64,000 bases of DNA from Flagellimonas meishanensis (GTDB lineage: Bacteria; Bacteroidota; Bacteroidia; Flavobacteriales; Flavobacteriaceae), in NCBI RefSeq assembly GCF_019880545.1, contig NZ_JAINVW010000003.1, forward strand, positions 992,001 through 1,056,000. The letters are read 5' to 3'. Numbering within the stretch: the first letter of the stretch is position 1; each line of letters starts with the position of its first letter. Under the pieces are notes generated by a model. It was not told the origin of the DNA, did not search any database, and worked only from the letters and a program-made list of their open reading frames with translations. Of the stretch, positions 9,601 to 16,875 are shown in pieces. The translations under genes and the position numbers were made by a program.

Positions 9601-11919
9601 ACCTATATTACCATTCTGGCAACTCATCGCAGTCACATTGAGTCCAGAAATGGCAAATGGCGTCGCAGGTTCTTCAATCACCAAAGTAGCGGTATCGGTG
9701 CAGTTGGTCTCTTCATCGGTAACGGAAATCACGTAGCTTCCCGCGGACAGTCCTGTCAATGGAATAATGCTACTGTTTTGACCTGTTGACACTGGACCTC
9801 CATCTATACTATAGCTATAGGTCGTGTTAAATCCGTCCACCAGATAGCGTCCTTCACCATCGGAATCCCCAACACACGTCACCACTCGGGTCTGTTGGGC
9901 CTGTACCCCAATGGAACTTATGTCGGTAATGGCATAATTCTCGTCATAAAAACAACCTTCGTTGTCGGTGACCCTAAAAGTATAGGTTCCCAATCCCAAA
10001 CCACCAAAGGTGTTGTTTGTTCCATTGTTCACTGCACTGGCTGCCGGTGCAATAATTTCATAGGTATAGGGACTTGTTCCTCCAGTAACTGTCAATCCCA
10101 CTGTGGCGGTAGTGGTGATACAATTCAAACTGGAAATGGTAAAATCCAAATCGGTGGGCCTATTGAGGGCATTGAACACAACATCCGGAAGGGATTGCAC
10201 ACAACCATTGGCATCCCTAATCAATGGCGTATAACTTCCCACTCCTAGATTGGTGAAAACAGGATTGGTCCCAAAGCCGGCTCCTATACTATATTCATAA
10301 GGTGCTGTTCCACCCGACACTCCAGAAATGGTGATTTGACCTCCATTCTCATTTAAACAGGTCGGAACAGTATTCGGGGTGGCCGTTGCAGCAATGGTCG
10401 TTGGTGTCCCTATCGTAGCTGATTGCGGAGTTGTAGTACAGGTAAAGGTGTCCTGTTGATAACGTAGTACAACATTGTAACTTCCCGGGGCCAAGTTGGA
10501 GAACACATTGCTTATTTGGTAGTTTGAACCATTGTCGATACTATATGTTATTTCATAACCAAATCCGTTGGTTACATTTACAATGATTCTACCATCATTG
10601 GCGCCTCCGCAGTTGGCATCTTCCTCTGTAATATTGAAGATAGGTGGCGGAATGTCCTGAACATCAACGGAAGCACTTCGCTGACATCCATTGGCATCTT
10701 CAACCAAAATGGCATAGGTTCCGGAAGTGGTAACTGTAAACGTGGTGGAACCTGTGTAGGTAGCACCGAACGGACCTCCATCAACGCTAAAGCGATAGGG
10801 GGCCGTACCTCCGGATGTGGTTAGGTTCACATCTACCGATGTAGCACCACAACCAAAACTATCGGAAGCCGTTGCAGATACATCCAAAGGGCTGATACCG
10901 TTCCCTATTTCAATGATGTCCCCGTTGATGTCGGTGGTAATCGTTTCGGAACAGTTGTTTGTATCCACACGGATACTGTACACACCGGGGCTGACATTGG
11001 CAAAGGTATAGGTGTTTGATCCATTGGGTCCAAAAGTATCCACAGTCACCCCATTTTTCACTAGGCGATAGGTATAAAAACCAGGGACTCCGGATACCTG
11101 AACATCAATACTACCCAGTTCGCTACTGCACAAAATATCGTTTGCGGTCACATCCACATTGATATCCAAGTCGTTCACCGTTACCACATTGGATGGAAAA
11201 ACACAAGCACTGGCGGAAACATTTTTCAATCGCACATAAACCCTGTAGTTTCCGGGGGAGGTAATGTCGAAGAATGGATCATCTTGATACGGTCCCGCGG
11301 TACTGTTCAAGCTGTATTCGTAACCTGCGGGTACATTGGTGACCTCCACCCTACCGGGATTGCCACAAATAATATCCTCCTTGATTAACTGGGGGTTCAA
11401 TGGATTCAGGGTAGATTTGAAATAGAAATACTGTCCTGAGTTAACCCGCACCCTAAACTCTCCTGCAGCGGAAAGGTCAAAGGTTGGTCCGGTACCCACG
11501 GTGTTCCAAGTACAGGCTGCGTTAATGGTAGGGCAATCATCCACGACCGTTGGGGCACAGGTGTTGGGGTCCAAACGTTGCCATTGGTAACTGCTTCCAG
11601 ATTGGCTCAGGGTAATTGTCCTGATATCGCTGGTACCACATAGGAAGAATTTGGCCAGTGTGCTACCATCGTTTGGACACACGACCTCTTCATCAGCGCC
11701 TTGTATAATGGTCATGAACATGGCACTGGTGGGTAAAAATGTCTTGTCGGCCTCATCCAATGGATGGTTCGTCTTAGGTTGAGCAGTGGGTTCGGAAACG
11801 GAGAAAAGCGCGGTAAGCTTTCCTGATATTTCCGTTTTTGCTAATACCGTGGAGCAAAATATTGATATGAACGCCAACAACACGGCATATAGCAAATGCC
11901 TTGTTTTTTGTGGGAGCAT
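3616..11919 (-). CDS. Giant SprB-repeat adhesin with T9SS type B sorting domain
   Basis: One uninterrupted gene of 2767 residues begins with a signal peptide (LLYAVLLAFISIFCSTVLA). An N-terminal region of about 165 residues precedes roughly 29 tandem repeats of about 75-95 residues. A typical repeat has a Cys near its start (as in VTCFNGNDGQI), then GGTAPYEYS-like, F.NL.PG.Y and V.D.NGC. These are SprB-type beta-sandwich repeats, and nearly every unit carries two Cys. The last about 80 residues (FFTPDGDNLNDFWYPKN ... WDGTYDGNPLPTGDYWY) are the gliding-associated C-terminal domain that directs T9SS export and surface attachment. SprB in Flavobacterium johnsoniae is the mobile gliding adhesin, so a surface adhesin is the likely role. 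It is transcribed alone, with its own terminator. Whether it moves or is static cannot be told from sequence. Confidence 0.93.
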   Translation of the reverse strand: MLPQKTRHLLYAVLLAFISIFCSTVLAKTEISGKLTALFSVSEPTAQPKTNHPLDEADKTFLPTSAMFMTIIQGADEEVVCPNDGSTLAKFFLCGTSDIRTITLSQSGSSYQWQRLDPNTCAPTVVDDCPTINAACTWNTVGTGPTFDLSAAGEFRVRVNSGQYFYFKSTLNPLNPQLIKEDIICGNPGRVEVTNVPAGYEYSLNSTAGPYQDDPFFDITSPGNYRVYVRLKNVSASACVFPSNVVTVNDLDINVDVTANDILCSSELGSIDVQVSGVPGFYTYRLVKNGVTVDTFGPNGSNTYTFANVSPGVYSIRVDTNNCSETITTDINGDIIEIGNGISPLDVSATASDSFGCGATSVDVNLTTSGGTAPYRFSVDGGPFGATYTGSTTFTVTTSGTYAILVEDANGCQRSASVDVQDIPPPIFNITEEDANCGGANDGRIIVNVTNGFGYEITYSIDNGSNYQISNVFSNLAPGSYNVVLRYQQDTFTCTTTPQSATIGTPTTIAATATPNTVPTCLNENGGQITISGVSGGTAPYEYSIGAGFGTNPVFTNLGVGSYTPLIRDANGCVQSLPDVVFNALNRPTDLDFTISSLNCITTTATVGLTVTGGTSPYTYEIIAPAASAVNNGTNNTFGGLGLGTYTFRVTDNEGCFYDENYAITDISSIGVQAQQTRVVTCVGDSDGEGRYLVDGFNTTYSYSIDGGPVSTGQNSSIIPLTGLSAGSYVISVTDEETNCTDTATLVIEEPATPFAISGLNVTAMSCQNGNIGSVQINTVGGWGGNRYTLTQPDGSTRGPKNGSTFSNLSQDGLYQVSVTDANGCTVTDSFTLTRLDAPTLTLDNGASDFCYDNFTAATLVVNAAGGSAPYQYRINSGTLGASNTFSGLTPGTYTIEVVDANDCRDTVTATIEPQVIANATTIQELDCAGPPAQIQVNISNGYTSSGNYDIYEVSINGAPYTSNNNNITGNSFIYSIPNDGSIIADTTYQFLITDSRGCTTETNVVTISPPETIAGSVVGTDTQCGDNTSGIVEVIPDTTQGVPPYEFSNDNGATFSTQNIFSGYGPGTHGGFMIRDSRGCVSPAYSVTIGPSDPLDATVTLIDAVCSAGSVNGSISTTINNGVAPFDYILLDAAGNLVASSMATGSTTVNFPNLPVGNYTIVTTDAQGCEDRDDVVLDQNVLDLIPLDPDPGLCSDTSFPYRVQATGGTAPYEFRLVGDPIFTPGTGAGNDIFDVTGLVVPGVTYFVEVRDALGCTYIEEIDPIGPLNPASVTAIATTASCNVAGSGSIDYEVTGLPANPANFTVTLQNTDTGATVSGPTTFTNVPLPFTSTFNGLAPGNYQIIVTDTDTNCSASTLVFIGFSSPSITIDNFVEATCNAGALVTVRGFGGTAPFNYAYVPTGNPAPTAFNPETTFEIAGPYPADYDFYVQDANGCTALTTLTVTQEAGVPTPVIDVVNQCTATSGYQIHMVSPLSTGSGLPEETFQYDIGSGYQTATTFIVPNPGSYLITVRDGNGCTNTVTAEVFDFFAITADATSLPTCNAGDGVITVNTSGGSSNFEYQLRNAGTLANIGPAQSSNVFNNVLPGDYNILVTDLSSNTTPLCTDEALVSVSTVNTPIISATPNSDVTCNGANDGTIAVELQPGSDTDTPLSYVLYDGASATVLAGPQASPLFDNLAPNTYQVEVVSDRGCTDRSGNIIIGEPTILQVNATNTEFTCNPSSNQFSTATITIFTDTNGDGSGTATGTGPYTYSMNDGTPQFDGTNFQTSNTFEVIDNGTNQTIILTARDQNGCEETATVTINTPTDITFSYNVNPITCDATGTGVNPGSIDIIVNEGPGNYEVEILPLGSEPARNSGGTDRVNWDIATPGDYIFAVTDIGSGGCTYLTATINMPEYNTIEALIAEVQPVTCFNGNDGQISLAINNYSGTYNYEVFTRDNAGVETSTGVTGTFDTNAPINTPEIITGLPAGNLVVHVEALDSPFCDVVSNVTTVRSPDRALTVDANQTSPVTCNVPGIGEITASGDGGWGSYEYQLVDPDGITVLVDYPNTNPIFQGLSTGLYTVNVRDARGCVTSTTVDLPLPTPITADIQVVQGLACNNDNNGIIETFNVTGGQGPGNYLYQLNRITDGTNSGLQTTPTFANLSAGDYTITIFDGWNCSFTTVPITVQDPEIVVAELVELQPPGCGDLGRMGLTVTNPEVGVDYFYRRSGTADPFIPFGAGMTSVQIVVDITVDPGPFQYDVQNSNGCPFERSNQISLDPAAPLVIALDLTNATINCAGEATGIIRSEAFGGIGSYVYTLLNSNTPPNPTVANTVRPAQTSGIFRELNPGTYYVYAQSGGCEAISDPIVIEPKPPLVLEYLEAVPVLCAGDTNGQIIIEASGGTGAIRYSISDTLSEFFEGDDPTNPNRKTFTDLSPRTYDIIIQDDLGCTITRTVEITQPMELVAGVVSTTPETCLGDADGTMTLQVSGGTAPYFTSVNSADDADFVQNSTMFFDNLLGGETYVIFVRDSNGCQTSVVAEIGIGIELIAEPIVEYGCDGIFPNSTATVSIADQSLLPNLLFSLDVDDVALATDQRTFGDLPPGGHTVYIYHQNGCVTFVEFEIDAYEPLTLEATKTGADEITAVATGGFGGYEFFFQGESYGEVNVFNTTTDESITIMVRDRNGCVASLVMPFNFEGMPEMPPFFTPDGDNLNDFWYPKNREFFPNIDVVIYDRYGRVVARLDQVKKWDGTYDGNPLPTGDYWYVVNANDRERQQYVGHFTLYR

Positions 11920-11980
11920 AGGTTAAGTTTCGTTTTGGCAGAATACTTAGGATTTGGGACCTTTATATTCTAAATAGTAA

Positions 11981-12012
11981 TTGTCTAAACTTATAATTTC
12001 TTGTTATCTTTC
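11981..12012 (+). promoter_or_regulatory. Candidate promoter of the sugar dehydrogenase gene
   Basis: TTG at 11981-11983, a 21-base spacer and TATCTTTC at 12005-12012 (one mismatch to TAnnTTTG). It would give a 5' leader of about 45 bases before the ATG at 12066. Confidence 0.4.
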
Positions 12013-12065
12013 AATCCCATTGGATTGCAGTTCGTCTATAAAATCTATTATTTCAACGTTAAATT

Positions 12066-13184
12066 ATGAAAAAAAGTGCTATCGCTGCTTATTTTTTCGT
12101 TGTACTGCTTAGTACGTCCTGTGCGCAAAATTCGAATTCGGGCGCAAAAACTCCCAAAAGTGTTGATTTTACTGCGGAAATCGTGGTTGAGGGTATCCAG
12201 AACCCTTGGGGCATGGCATTTCTCCCAGATGGCGCCATACTCATCACTGAAAAGGCGGGACAACTACTTCTCTACAAGGACGGAAAGACCATAAAAATTG
12301 AAGGGCTTCCGGACATTTATGTCCGCGGGCAAGGCGGATTGATGGATGTTGAACTACATCCCGATTATCCCAAGAATGGATGGATTTATCTAACCTATGC
12401 GTCCCCGGAAGGAATAGGTAAAGGCGGCAATACGGCACTCATGAGAGCCAAACTGGACGGAAACCGGCTTTTGGACAGTCAACTGCTCTATAAAGGAGTG
12501 CCCAATACTAGCCGTGGACAACATTTTGGGTCCCGCATTGTATTTGATGACGAAGGATTTCTATATTTTTCGATTGGGGACAGGGGAAATAGGGACGTTA
12601 ATCCACAGGATATTTCGGAAGACGGGGGCAAAATCTATCGGCTCCATGATGATGGCCGCGTACCAAACGACAATCCTTTTGTTGGTGAAAAAGGCGCTAA
12701 AGAGGCCATTTTCAGTTATGGGCACAGAAATCCGCAAGGATTGGCAAAACACCCAGAAACTGGACGGATCTGGGCACACGAGCATGGTCCCCGGGGAGGA
12801 GATGAAATCAACATAATCGGGAAAGGAAAAAACTACGGATGGCCGGTTATCACATATGGAATAAACTATAGTGGTACTAAGATCACCAATGAAACCTCAC
12901 GCCCTAGCATGGAACAGCCCATATACCAATGGACACCCTCCATTGCTCCCTGCGGAATGACCTTTGTGACCTCGGATAAATATCCCGGTTGGAAGGGCAA
13001 TCTCCTGGTTGGTTCCCTGTCCTTTCAATATTTGGAACGTCTTGTGCTGGAGAATGACAAGGTGGTGTATCGCGAAAAACTATTGGATGGCATGGGAAGG
13101 CTTCGAAATGTAAACCAAGCCCCGGATGGGTTTATTTATGTAGGTATTGAGGGAAAGGGAATTTACCGATTGGTTCCGAAATAG
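12066..13184 (+). CDS. PQQ-dependent aldose sugar dehydrogenase-like lipoprotein (GSDH family)
   Basis: The 372-residue protein opens with a lipoprotein signal (FVVLLSTSCAQ, lipobox Cys about residue 19), so it should sit in the periplasm on a membrane. The rest matches the six-bladed soluble glucose/aldose dehydrogenase fold: NPWGMAFLPDGAILITEK, GGLMDVELHPDY, GQHFGSRIVFDDEGFLY, FSYGHRNPQGLAKHPETG, EHGPRGGDEINII and YGWPVITYG. Relatives oxidise aldoses with pyrroloquinoline quinone as cofactor. No PQQ biosynthesis gene is visible nearby, so the cofactor or even the reaction is inferred. It converges on murQ with a 12-base gap, so it is not in that operon. Confidence 0.85.
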   Translation: MKKSAIAAYFFVVLLSTSCAQNSNSGAKTPKSVDFTAEIVVEGIQNPWGMAFLPDGAILITEKAGQLLLYKDGKTIKIEGLPDIYVRGQGGLMDVELHPDYPKNGWIYLTYASPEGIGKGGNTALMRAKLDGNRLLDSQLLYKGVPNTSRGQHFGSRIVFDDEGFLYFSIGDRGNRDVNPQDISEDGGKIYRLHDDGRVPNDNPFVGEKGAKEAIFSYGHRNPQGLAKHPETGRIWAHEHGPRGGDEINIIGKGKNYGWPVITYGINYSGTKITNETSRPSMEQPIYQWTPSIAPCGMTFVTSDKYPGWKGNLLVGSLSFQYLERLVLENDKVVYREKLLDGMGRLRNVNQAPDGFIYVGIEGKGIYRLVPK

Positions 13185-13196
13185 TAGCTTTTGTTC

Positions 13197-14012
13197 CTAT
13201 TTTTGGGCGTCGATGGCGCGTCTGACCGATCCGTATTTCTTTAGCATTTTTTCCGCCTCGTCGTAGTCCAGACCAAGCTCTTCCATCAAATAACGGGTAC
13301 CTCTGTTCACAAGCTTGTTGTTGCTCAATTGCATATTTACCATCTTGTTTCCCTTTACCCGGCCAATGCGGATCATGAGCGCCGTTGATATCATATTCAG
13401 AACCATCTTCTGACTTGTCCCACTCTTCATTCTTGTGCTTCCGGTCAAAAATTCGGGGCCCACCACTATTTCCATGACAATGTCACTTTCAACAGCCAAA
13501 GGGGAACCAGGATTGTTGGTTATTCCTGCGGTTAAAATACCGTGCTTTTTGGCATCCTCGATTCCGCCCAACACATAAGGTGTTGTACCGGAAGCCGCTA
13601 TACCCACCAAAACATCATTTGAATTGATATTGTATTCCTGTAGATCCTTCCAAGCCTGCTTGGTATCATCCTCTGCAAACTCCACAGCTTTTCTTATGGC
13701 TACATCACCCCCGGCGATCAGCCCAATGACCCTATCATGGGGAAGACCAAATGTTGGCGGTATTTCCGAAGCGTCCAGAATGCCCAGGCGGCCACTGGTA
13801 CCGGCTCCGATATAGAAGAGACGGCCACCTTTTTCAAAACGGGGAACCAGGGCGTCCACCAATTTTGAAATCTGTGGTAAAACCAGTTCCACAGCGTCGG
13901 CTACCTTTTTGTCCTCATTGTTGATGCTGGTGATGATATCGAGTGTGTCCATCTGTTCCAACTTGTCGTACAAAGAGGGTCTCTCAGTTATCTTAAGGTG
14001 TTTGTCGGCCAT
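13197..14012 (-). CDS. murQ: N-acetylmuramic acid 6-phosphate etherase
   Basis: This 271-residue cytoplasmic SIS-domain enzyme splits the lactyl ether of MurNAc-6-phosphate to give GlcNAc-6-phosphate and D-lactate. Conserved MurQ signatures are clear: GAGTSGRLGILDASEIPPTFG, with the Glu equivalent to E. coli E83, and GGDVAIRKAVEFAEDD, with the Glu equivalent to E114. It also has IAASGTTPYVLGG, GSTRMKSGTSQKMVLNMIS and a C-terminal UBA-like helix region. It is slightly shorter than the proteobacterial enzyme. It lies two bases downstream of the DeoR regulator and is almost certainly cotranscribed with it. Its substrate is produced by AnmK, encoded at the other end of the same locus. Confidence 0.95.
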   Translation of the reverse strand: MADKHLKITERPSLYDKLEQMDTLDIITSINNEDKKVADAVELVLPQISKLVDALVPRFEKGGRLFYIGAGTSGRLGILDASEIPPTFGLPHDRVIGLIAGGDVAIRKAVEFAEDDTKQAWKDLQEYNINSNDVLVGIAASGTTPYVLGGIEDAKKHGILTAGITNNPGSPLAVESDIVMEIVVGPEFLTGSTRMKSGTSQKMVLNMISTALMIRIGRVKGNKMVNMQLSNNKLVNRGTRYLMEELGLDYDEAEKMLKKYGSVRRAIDAQK

Positions 14013-14014
14013 TT

Positions 14015-14764
14015 TTATAACAGTTGGATGTTCATAGTTTTAAAGACTTCAAGTTTGGAATCCCAAGGTTCAAGTTCAGTGATAAGTACGTCAATATCTT
14101 CCACCCCACATATTTTGTATCGTTGCATGGACCCTATTTTTTCAGAGATACATGGCGAAACCACTTTGCGCGAACTATGTATCATCGCCTTTTTCATCTG
14201 CACTATTTCCCAGTCAAACTCAGTTAACCCTTCGTTGGGATGAATCGAATTTGTTCCTAAAAAGCAAATATCCACTTTTATTTCGGATAGCATATTAATG
14301 GCGCTACCGCCAATGGTTATTTGCGAATCCCTGGACAATCTACCACCAATAAATATGGTTTCCACATTCGATTTGCTCAGCAGTTGCACGGCAATGGGAA
14401 GACTAGGGGTGAAACAGGTGAGCTTCATTTTGGAAGGCAACCTTCGGGCCAGTTCCAGATTTGTGGTACCTCCGCTTAACAGGATTACCTGACCTTCTTT
14501 GATCAGCTTGATTGCCTTCTCGGCAATTAAAGCCTTTTTCTCCAAAGAATAAATCTTTTGTCCAATGGGATTGTAATTGTTGAACCCCAAAGAAACTGCT
14601 CCTCCATGTACTTTCTTGAGCTGTTCGGAACTGTCAAGTTCCTTGATGTCACGACGAACAGTATCTACAGAGACATTCAGCAAGTCGGCCATATCGGTCA
14701 ACAATACCTTATTATGTATCCGCACTTCGTTTAAAATAAACTGTTGCCTTTCCTCCTTGAGCAT
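14015..14764 (-). CDS. DeoR-family sugar-phosphate-responsive transcription regulator
   Basis: The 249-residue protein has an N-terminal DeoR helix-turn-helix (ERQQFILNEV ... VLLTDMADLLNVSVDTVRRD) and a C-terminal sugar-phosphate sensor domain (EKALIAEKAIKLIKEGQVILLSGGTTNLELAR, then FIGGRLSRDSQITIGG). Family members usually repress amino-sugar or sugar catabolic operons and are relieved by a phosphorylated sugar. The gene is divergent from the nagB-susC-susD operon across 181 bases and cotranscribed with murQ. It is therefore the natural regulator of both arms; the inducer (perhaps GlcNAc-6-P, GlcN-6-P or MurNAc-6-P) is inferred only. Confidence 0.9.
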   Translation of the reverse strand: MLKEERQQFILNEVRIHNKVLLTDMADLLNVSVDTVRRDIKELDSSEQLKKVHGGAVSLGFNNYNPIGQKIYSLEKKALIAEKAIKLIKEGQVILLSGGTTNLELARRLPSKMKLTCFTPSLPIAVQLLSKSNVETIFIGGRLSRDSQITIGGSAINMLSEIKVDICFLGTNSIHPNEGLTEFDWEIVQMKKAMIHSSRKVVSPCISEKIGSMQRYKICGVEDIDVLITELEPWDSKLEVFKTMNIQLL

Positions 14765-14772
14765 ATGGTGTG

Positions 14773-14804
14773 CAAAGTTAAATAAATCTTAAATCCTGCA
14801 TCAA
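14773..14804 (-). promoter_or_regulatory. Promoter of deoR-murQ
   Basis: On the minus strand: TTG (14804-14802), a 21-base spacer and TAACTTTG (14780-14773), an exact TAnnTTTG match. The -7 box ends only 9 bases before the deoR ATG, so the mRNA should have almost no leader. Confidence 0.65.
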
Positions 14805-14857
14805 TAACAGCAAAATACGGCAAAAATTGATGACCAGAGAATAATTTTTGAAAAAAA

Positions 14858-14874
14858 ATTGCATTATATTGCAT
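14858..14874. promoter_or_regulatory. Candidate operator: direct repeat ATTGCAT with 10-bp period
   Basis: ATTGCAT occurs at 14858-14864 and again at 14868-14874, exactly one helical turn apart. The second copy contains the -33 TTG of the nagB promoter, so a bound repressor would block it. The DeoR protein encoded next door is the obvious candidate, but binding is inferred. Confidence 0.4.
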
Positions 14875-14900
14875 ATCATGCCGTTTTTTATCTACATTTG
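14869..14900 (+). promoter_or_regulatory. Promoter of the nagB-susC-susD operon
   Basis: TTG at 14869-14871, a 21-base spacer and TACATTTG at 14893-14900, an exact TAnnTTTG match. The start codon of nagB is at 14946, leaving about 40 bases of leader. Confidence 0.65.
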
Positions 14901-14945
14901 ATAAAGTAACTTCGATATTTTGCAAGAACACTATATTGATTTTCC

Positions 14946-16862
14946 ATGATAGAAAACTATCCAGAGACACAGAGGTTCGAAAAAATACGTACCATAATCC
15001 ATGAAGATTCCAATATGGCCTCACTTTTCGTGGCCAATGAGATTGCTAGCTTAATCAATGAAAAACAAAAGCGAGGTGAGAAAACTGTCATTGGACTTGC
15101 TACCGGTTCCACCCCAACCAAGGTCTATGATTATCTAGTAAAATTCCACAAAGAAGGAAAATTGACCTTCAAAAATGTGGTCACCTTTAATCTGGATGAA
15201 TACTTCCCGATGGAACCAGACTCTATTCACAGTTATGTCAGGTTCATGAACGAACATCTTTTTGACCATATTGACATAGATCGCAAAAACGTACATATTC
15301 CAGATGGGAGCCTTAAGGCCGATGAGGTGCGACAGTATTGTATGGATTATGAGGAAAAAATTCAGAATGTTGGGGGAATCGACATTCAAATTCTCGGTAT
15401 TGGACGCACAGGGCATATTGGGTTCAATGAGCCTGGTTCTTCCCAGAACAGTAAAACCAGGCTTATCCGTCTGGACAGGATCACTCGTTTGGACGCGGCA
15501 AGCGATTTCTTCGGTGAAGAAAATGTACCAAGAAAGGCCATTACCATGGGTGTTGGCACTATTATGGGTGCCAAACGAATCATTCTCATGGCTTGGGGTG
15601 AGGGGAAATCGGCCATCATTAAGGAAGCTGTGGAGGGAAAGATCAAAGAATCCGTGCCCGCTACCTTTCTGCAGCATCATGAAAATTGTGATTTTGTACT
15701 TGACGATGCCTCCGCCTCCTCGTTGACCCGTATAAAAACACCATGGCTGGTATCCGATTGTGAATGGGATGAAAGGCTCATCAAAAGGGCATCGATTTGG
15801 CTTTCCGAAAAATTGGGCAAGGCCATTTTGAAGCTCACCAACGAGGATTACAACGAGTATGGAATGGGGAACCTCGTCGCGGAAATTGGTTCTGCCGAAC
15901 AAATAAATCTTACAGTGTTCAACCATTTACAGCGTACCATAACGGGATGGCCCGGAGGTAAGCCGAACGCAGACGACAGCCAACGACCTGAAAGGGCTTT
16001 ACCATTTCCCAAGACTTCCCTTATTTTCAGTCCACATCCCGATGACGATGTTATCTCCATGGGAGGCACTTTGCTCAGGCTCGTGGACCAAGGCCATGAT
16101 GTGCACGTGGCGTATCAAACTTCGGGCAATATTGCCGTTTTTGATGACGAGGTGATCCGTTTTCTGGATTTTGCCACCGATGTCCAGCAAGACAACAAAG
16201 AACTCAAAAAGAAGTTTAAGGAGGTACGGACCTTTTTGGCATCCAAAAAACCAGGTCAGGTAGATAGTGATCAAATACAACAGTTCAAAGGCTTGATCAG
16301 AAAGGGAGAAGCTTTGGCGGCTTGCCGTTACTGTGGTATTCCGGAAAAGAATGCCCATTTTCAAAACCTCCCCTTTTATGAAACAGGGGCTGTCCGCAAA
16401 AAACCCTATTCAGAAAAAGATATCCAGATTACTTATGATTTGCTAAATAAACTAAGGCCACATCAAATATTTGCTGCTGGAGACCTCTCGGACCCACACG
16501 GCACACACCGGGTCTGCTTGCAGGTAATCTATGAGACCATTGACCGATTTATGAAGGAAGGAGCCGAGTGGATAAGGCACTGCTATGTTTGGCTCTACCG
16601 AGGCGCATGGCAGGAATGGGAAATTGCGGACATGGAGATGGCCGTTCCCATTGGCCCCAAGGATATGGATCGGAAAATCAATGCCATTTTCAAGCATCAG
16701 TCCCAAAAGGACAGTGCGATGTTTCCGGGACACGATGAACGGGAATTTTGGCAGCGCGCCGAACAAAGAAACAAAGAAACCGCTAACCGATATAATGCCC
16801 TTGGCATGGCCGAATATGAGGCCATCGAAGGGTTCGTTAGGTATAACTTCAACATTAACTAA
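14946..16862 (+). CDS. Glucosamine-6-phosphate deaminase-like domain fused to a PIG-L family deacetylase domain
   Basis: The protein has 638 residues in two parts. Residues about 1-300 are a NagB fold: GLATGSTPTKVYDYL, NLDEYFP (D84, equivalent to E. coli D72), ILGIGRTGHIGFNEPGS and KAITMGVGTIMGAKRI. In E. coli NagB the catalytic segment is D141-G-H143 ... E148; here H157 and E162 are kept but the Asp is Thr155. Residues about 355-590 are a PIG-L/LmbE domain with the zinc motif PHPDDD (about 363-368) and the second motif DPHGTHRVC. NagB turns GlcN-6-P into fructose-6-P and ammonia; PIG-L proteins remove N-acetyl from GlcNAc-type substrates. The fusion could therefore deacetylate and then deaminate GlcNAc-6-P made by MurQ; that coupling is inference. 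susC follows after 13 bases in the same operon. Confidence 0.88.
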   Translation: MIENYPETQRFEKIRTIIHEDSNMASLFVANEIASLINEKQKRGEKTVIGLATGSTPTKVYDYLVKFHKEGKLTFKNVVTFNLDEYFPMEPDSIHSYVRFMNEHLFDHIDIDRKNVHIPDGSLKADEVRQYCMDYEEKIQNVGGIDIQILGIGRTGHIGFNEPGSSQNSKTRLIRLDRITRLDAASDFFGEENVPRKAITMGVGTIMGAKRIILMAWGEGKSAIIKEAVEGKIKESVPATFLQHHENCDFVLDDASASSLTRIKTPWLVSDCEWDERLIKRASIWLSEKLGKAILKLTNEDYNEYGMGNLVAEIGSAEQINLTVFNHLQRTITGWPGGKPNADDSQRPERALPFPKTSLIFSPHPDDDVISMGGTLLRLVDQGHDVHVAYQTSGNIAVFDDEVIRFLDFATDVQQDNKELKKKFKEVRTFLASKKPGQVDSDQIQQFKGLIRKGEALAACRYCGIPEKNAHFQNLPFYETGAVRKKPYSEKDIQITYDLLNKLRPHQIFAAGDLSDPHGTHRVCLQVIYETIDRFMKEGAEWIRHCYVWLYRGAWQEWEIADMEMAVPIGPKDMDRKINAIFKHQSQKDSAMFPGHDEREFWQRAEQRNKETANRYNALGMAEYEAIEGFVRYNFNIN

Positions 16863-16875
16863 AACTGACTTATTT

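Noticed and set aside
3634..11011. Several plus-strand open frames of 60-220 codons opposite the adhesin
   Set aside because: They are antisense to a continuous 2767-codon gene with clear domain structure; their products are low-complexity shadows of the repeats.
16585..16875. N-terminal extension of the SusC protein
   Set aside because: It overlaps the end of the NagB fusion by about 280 bases; the signal peptide begins at the ATG at 16876.
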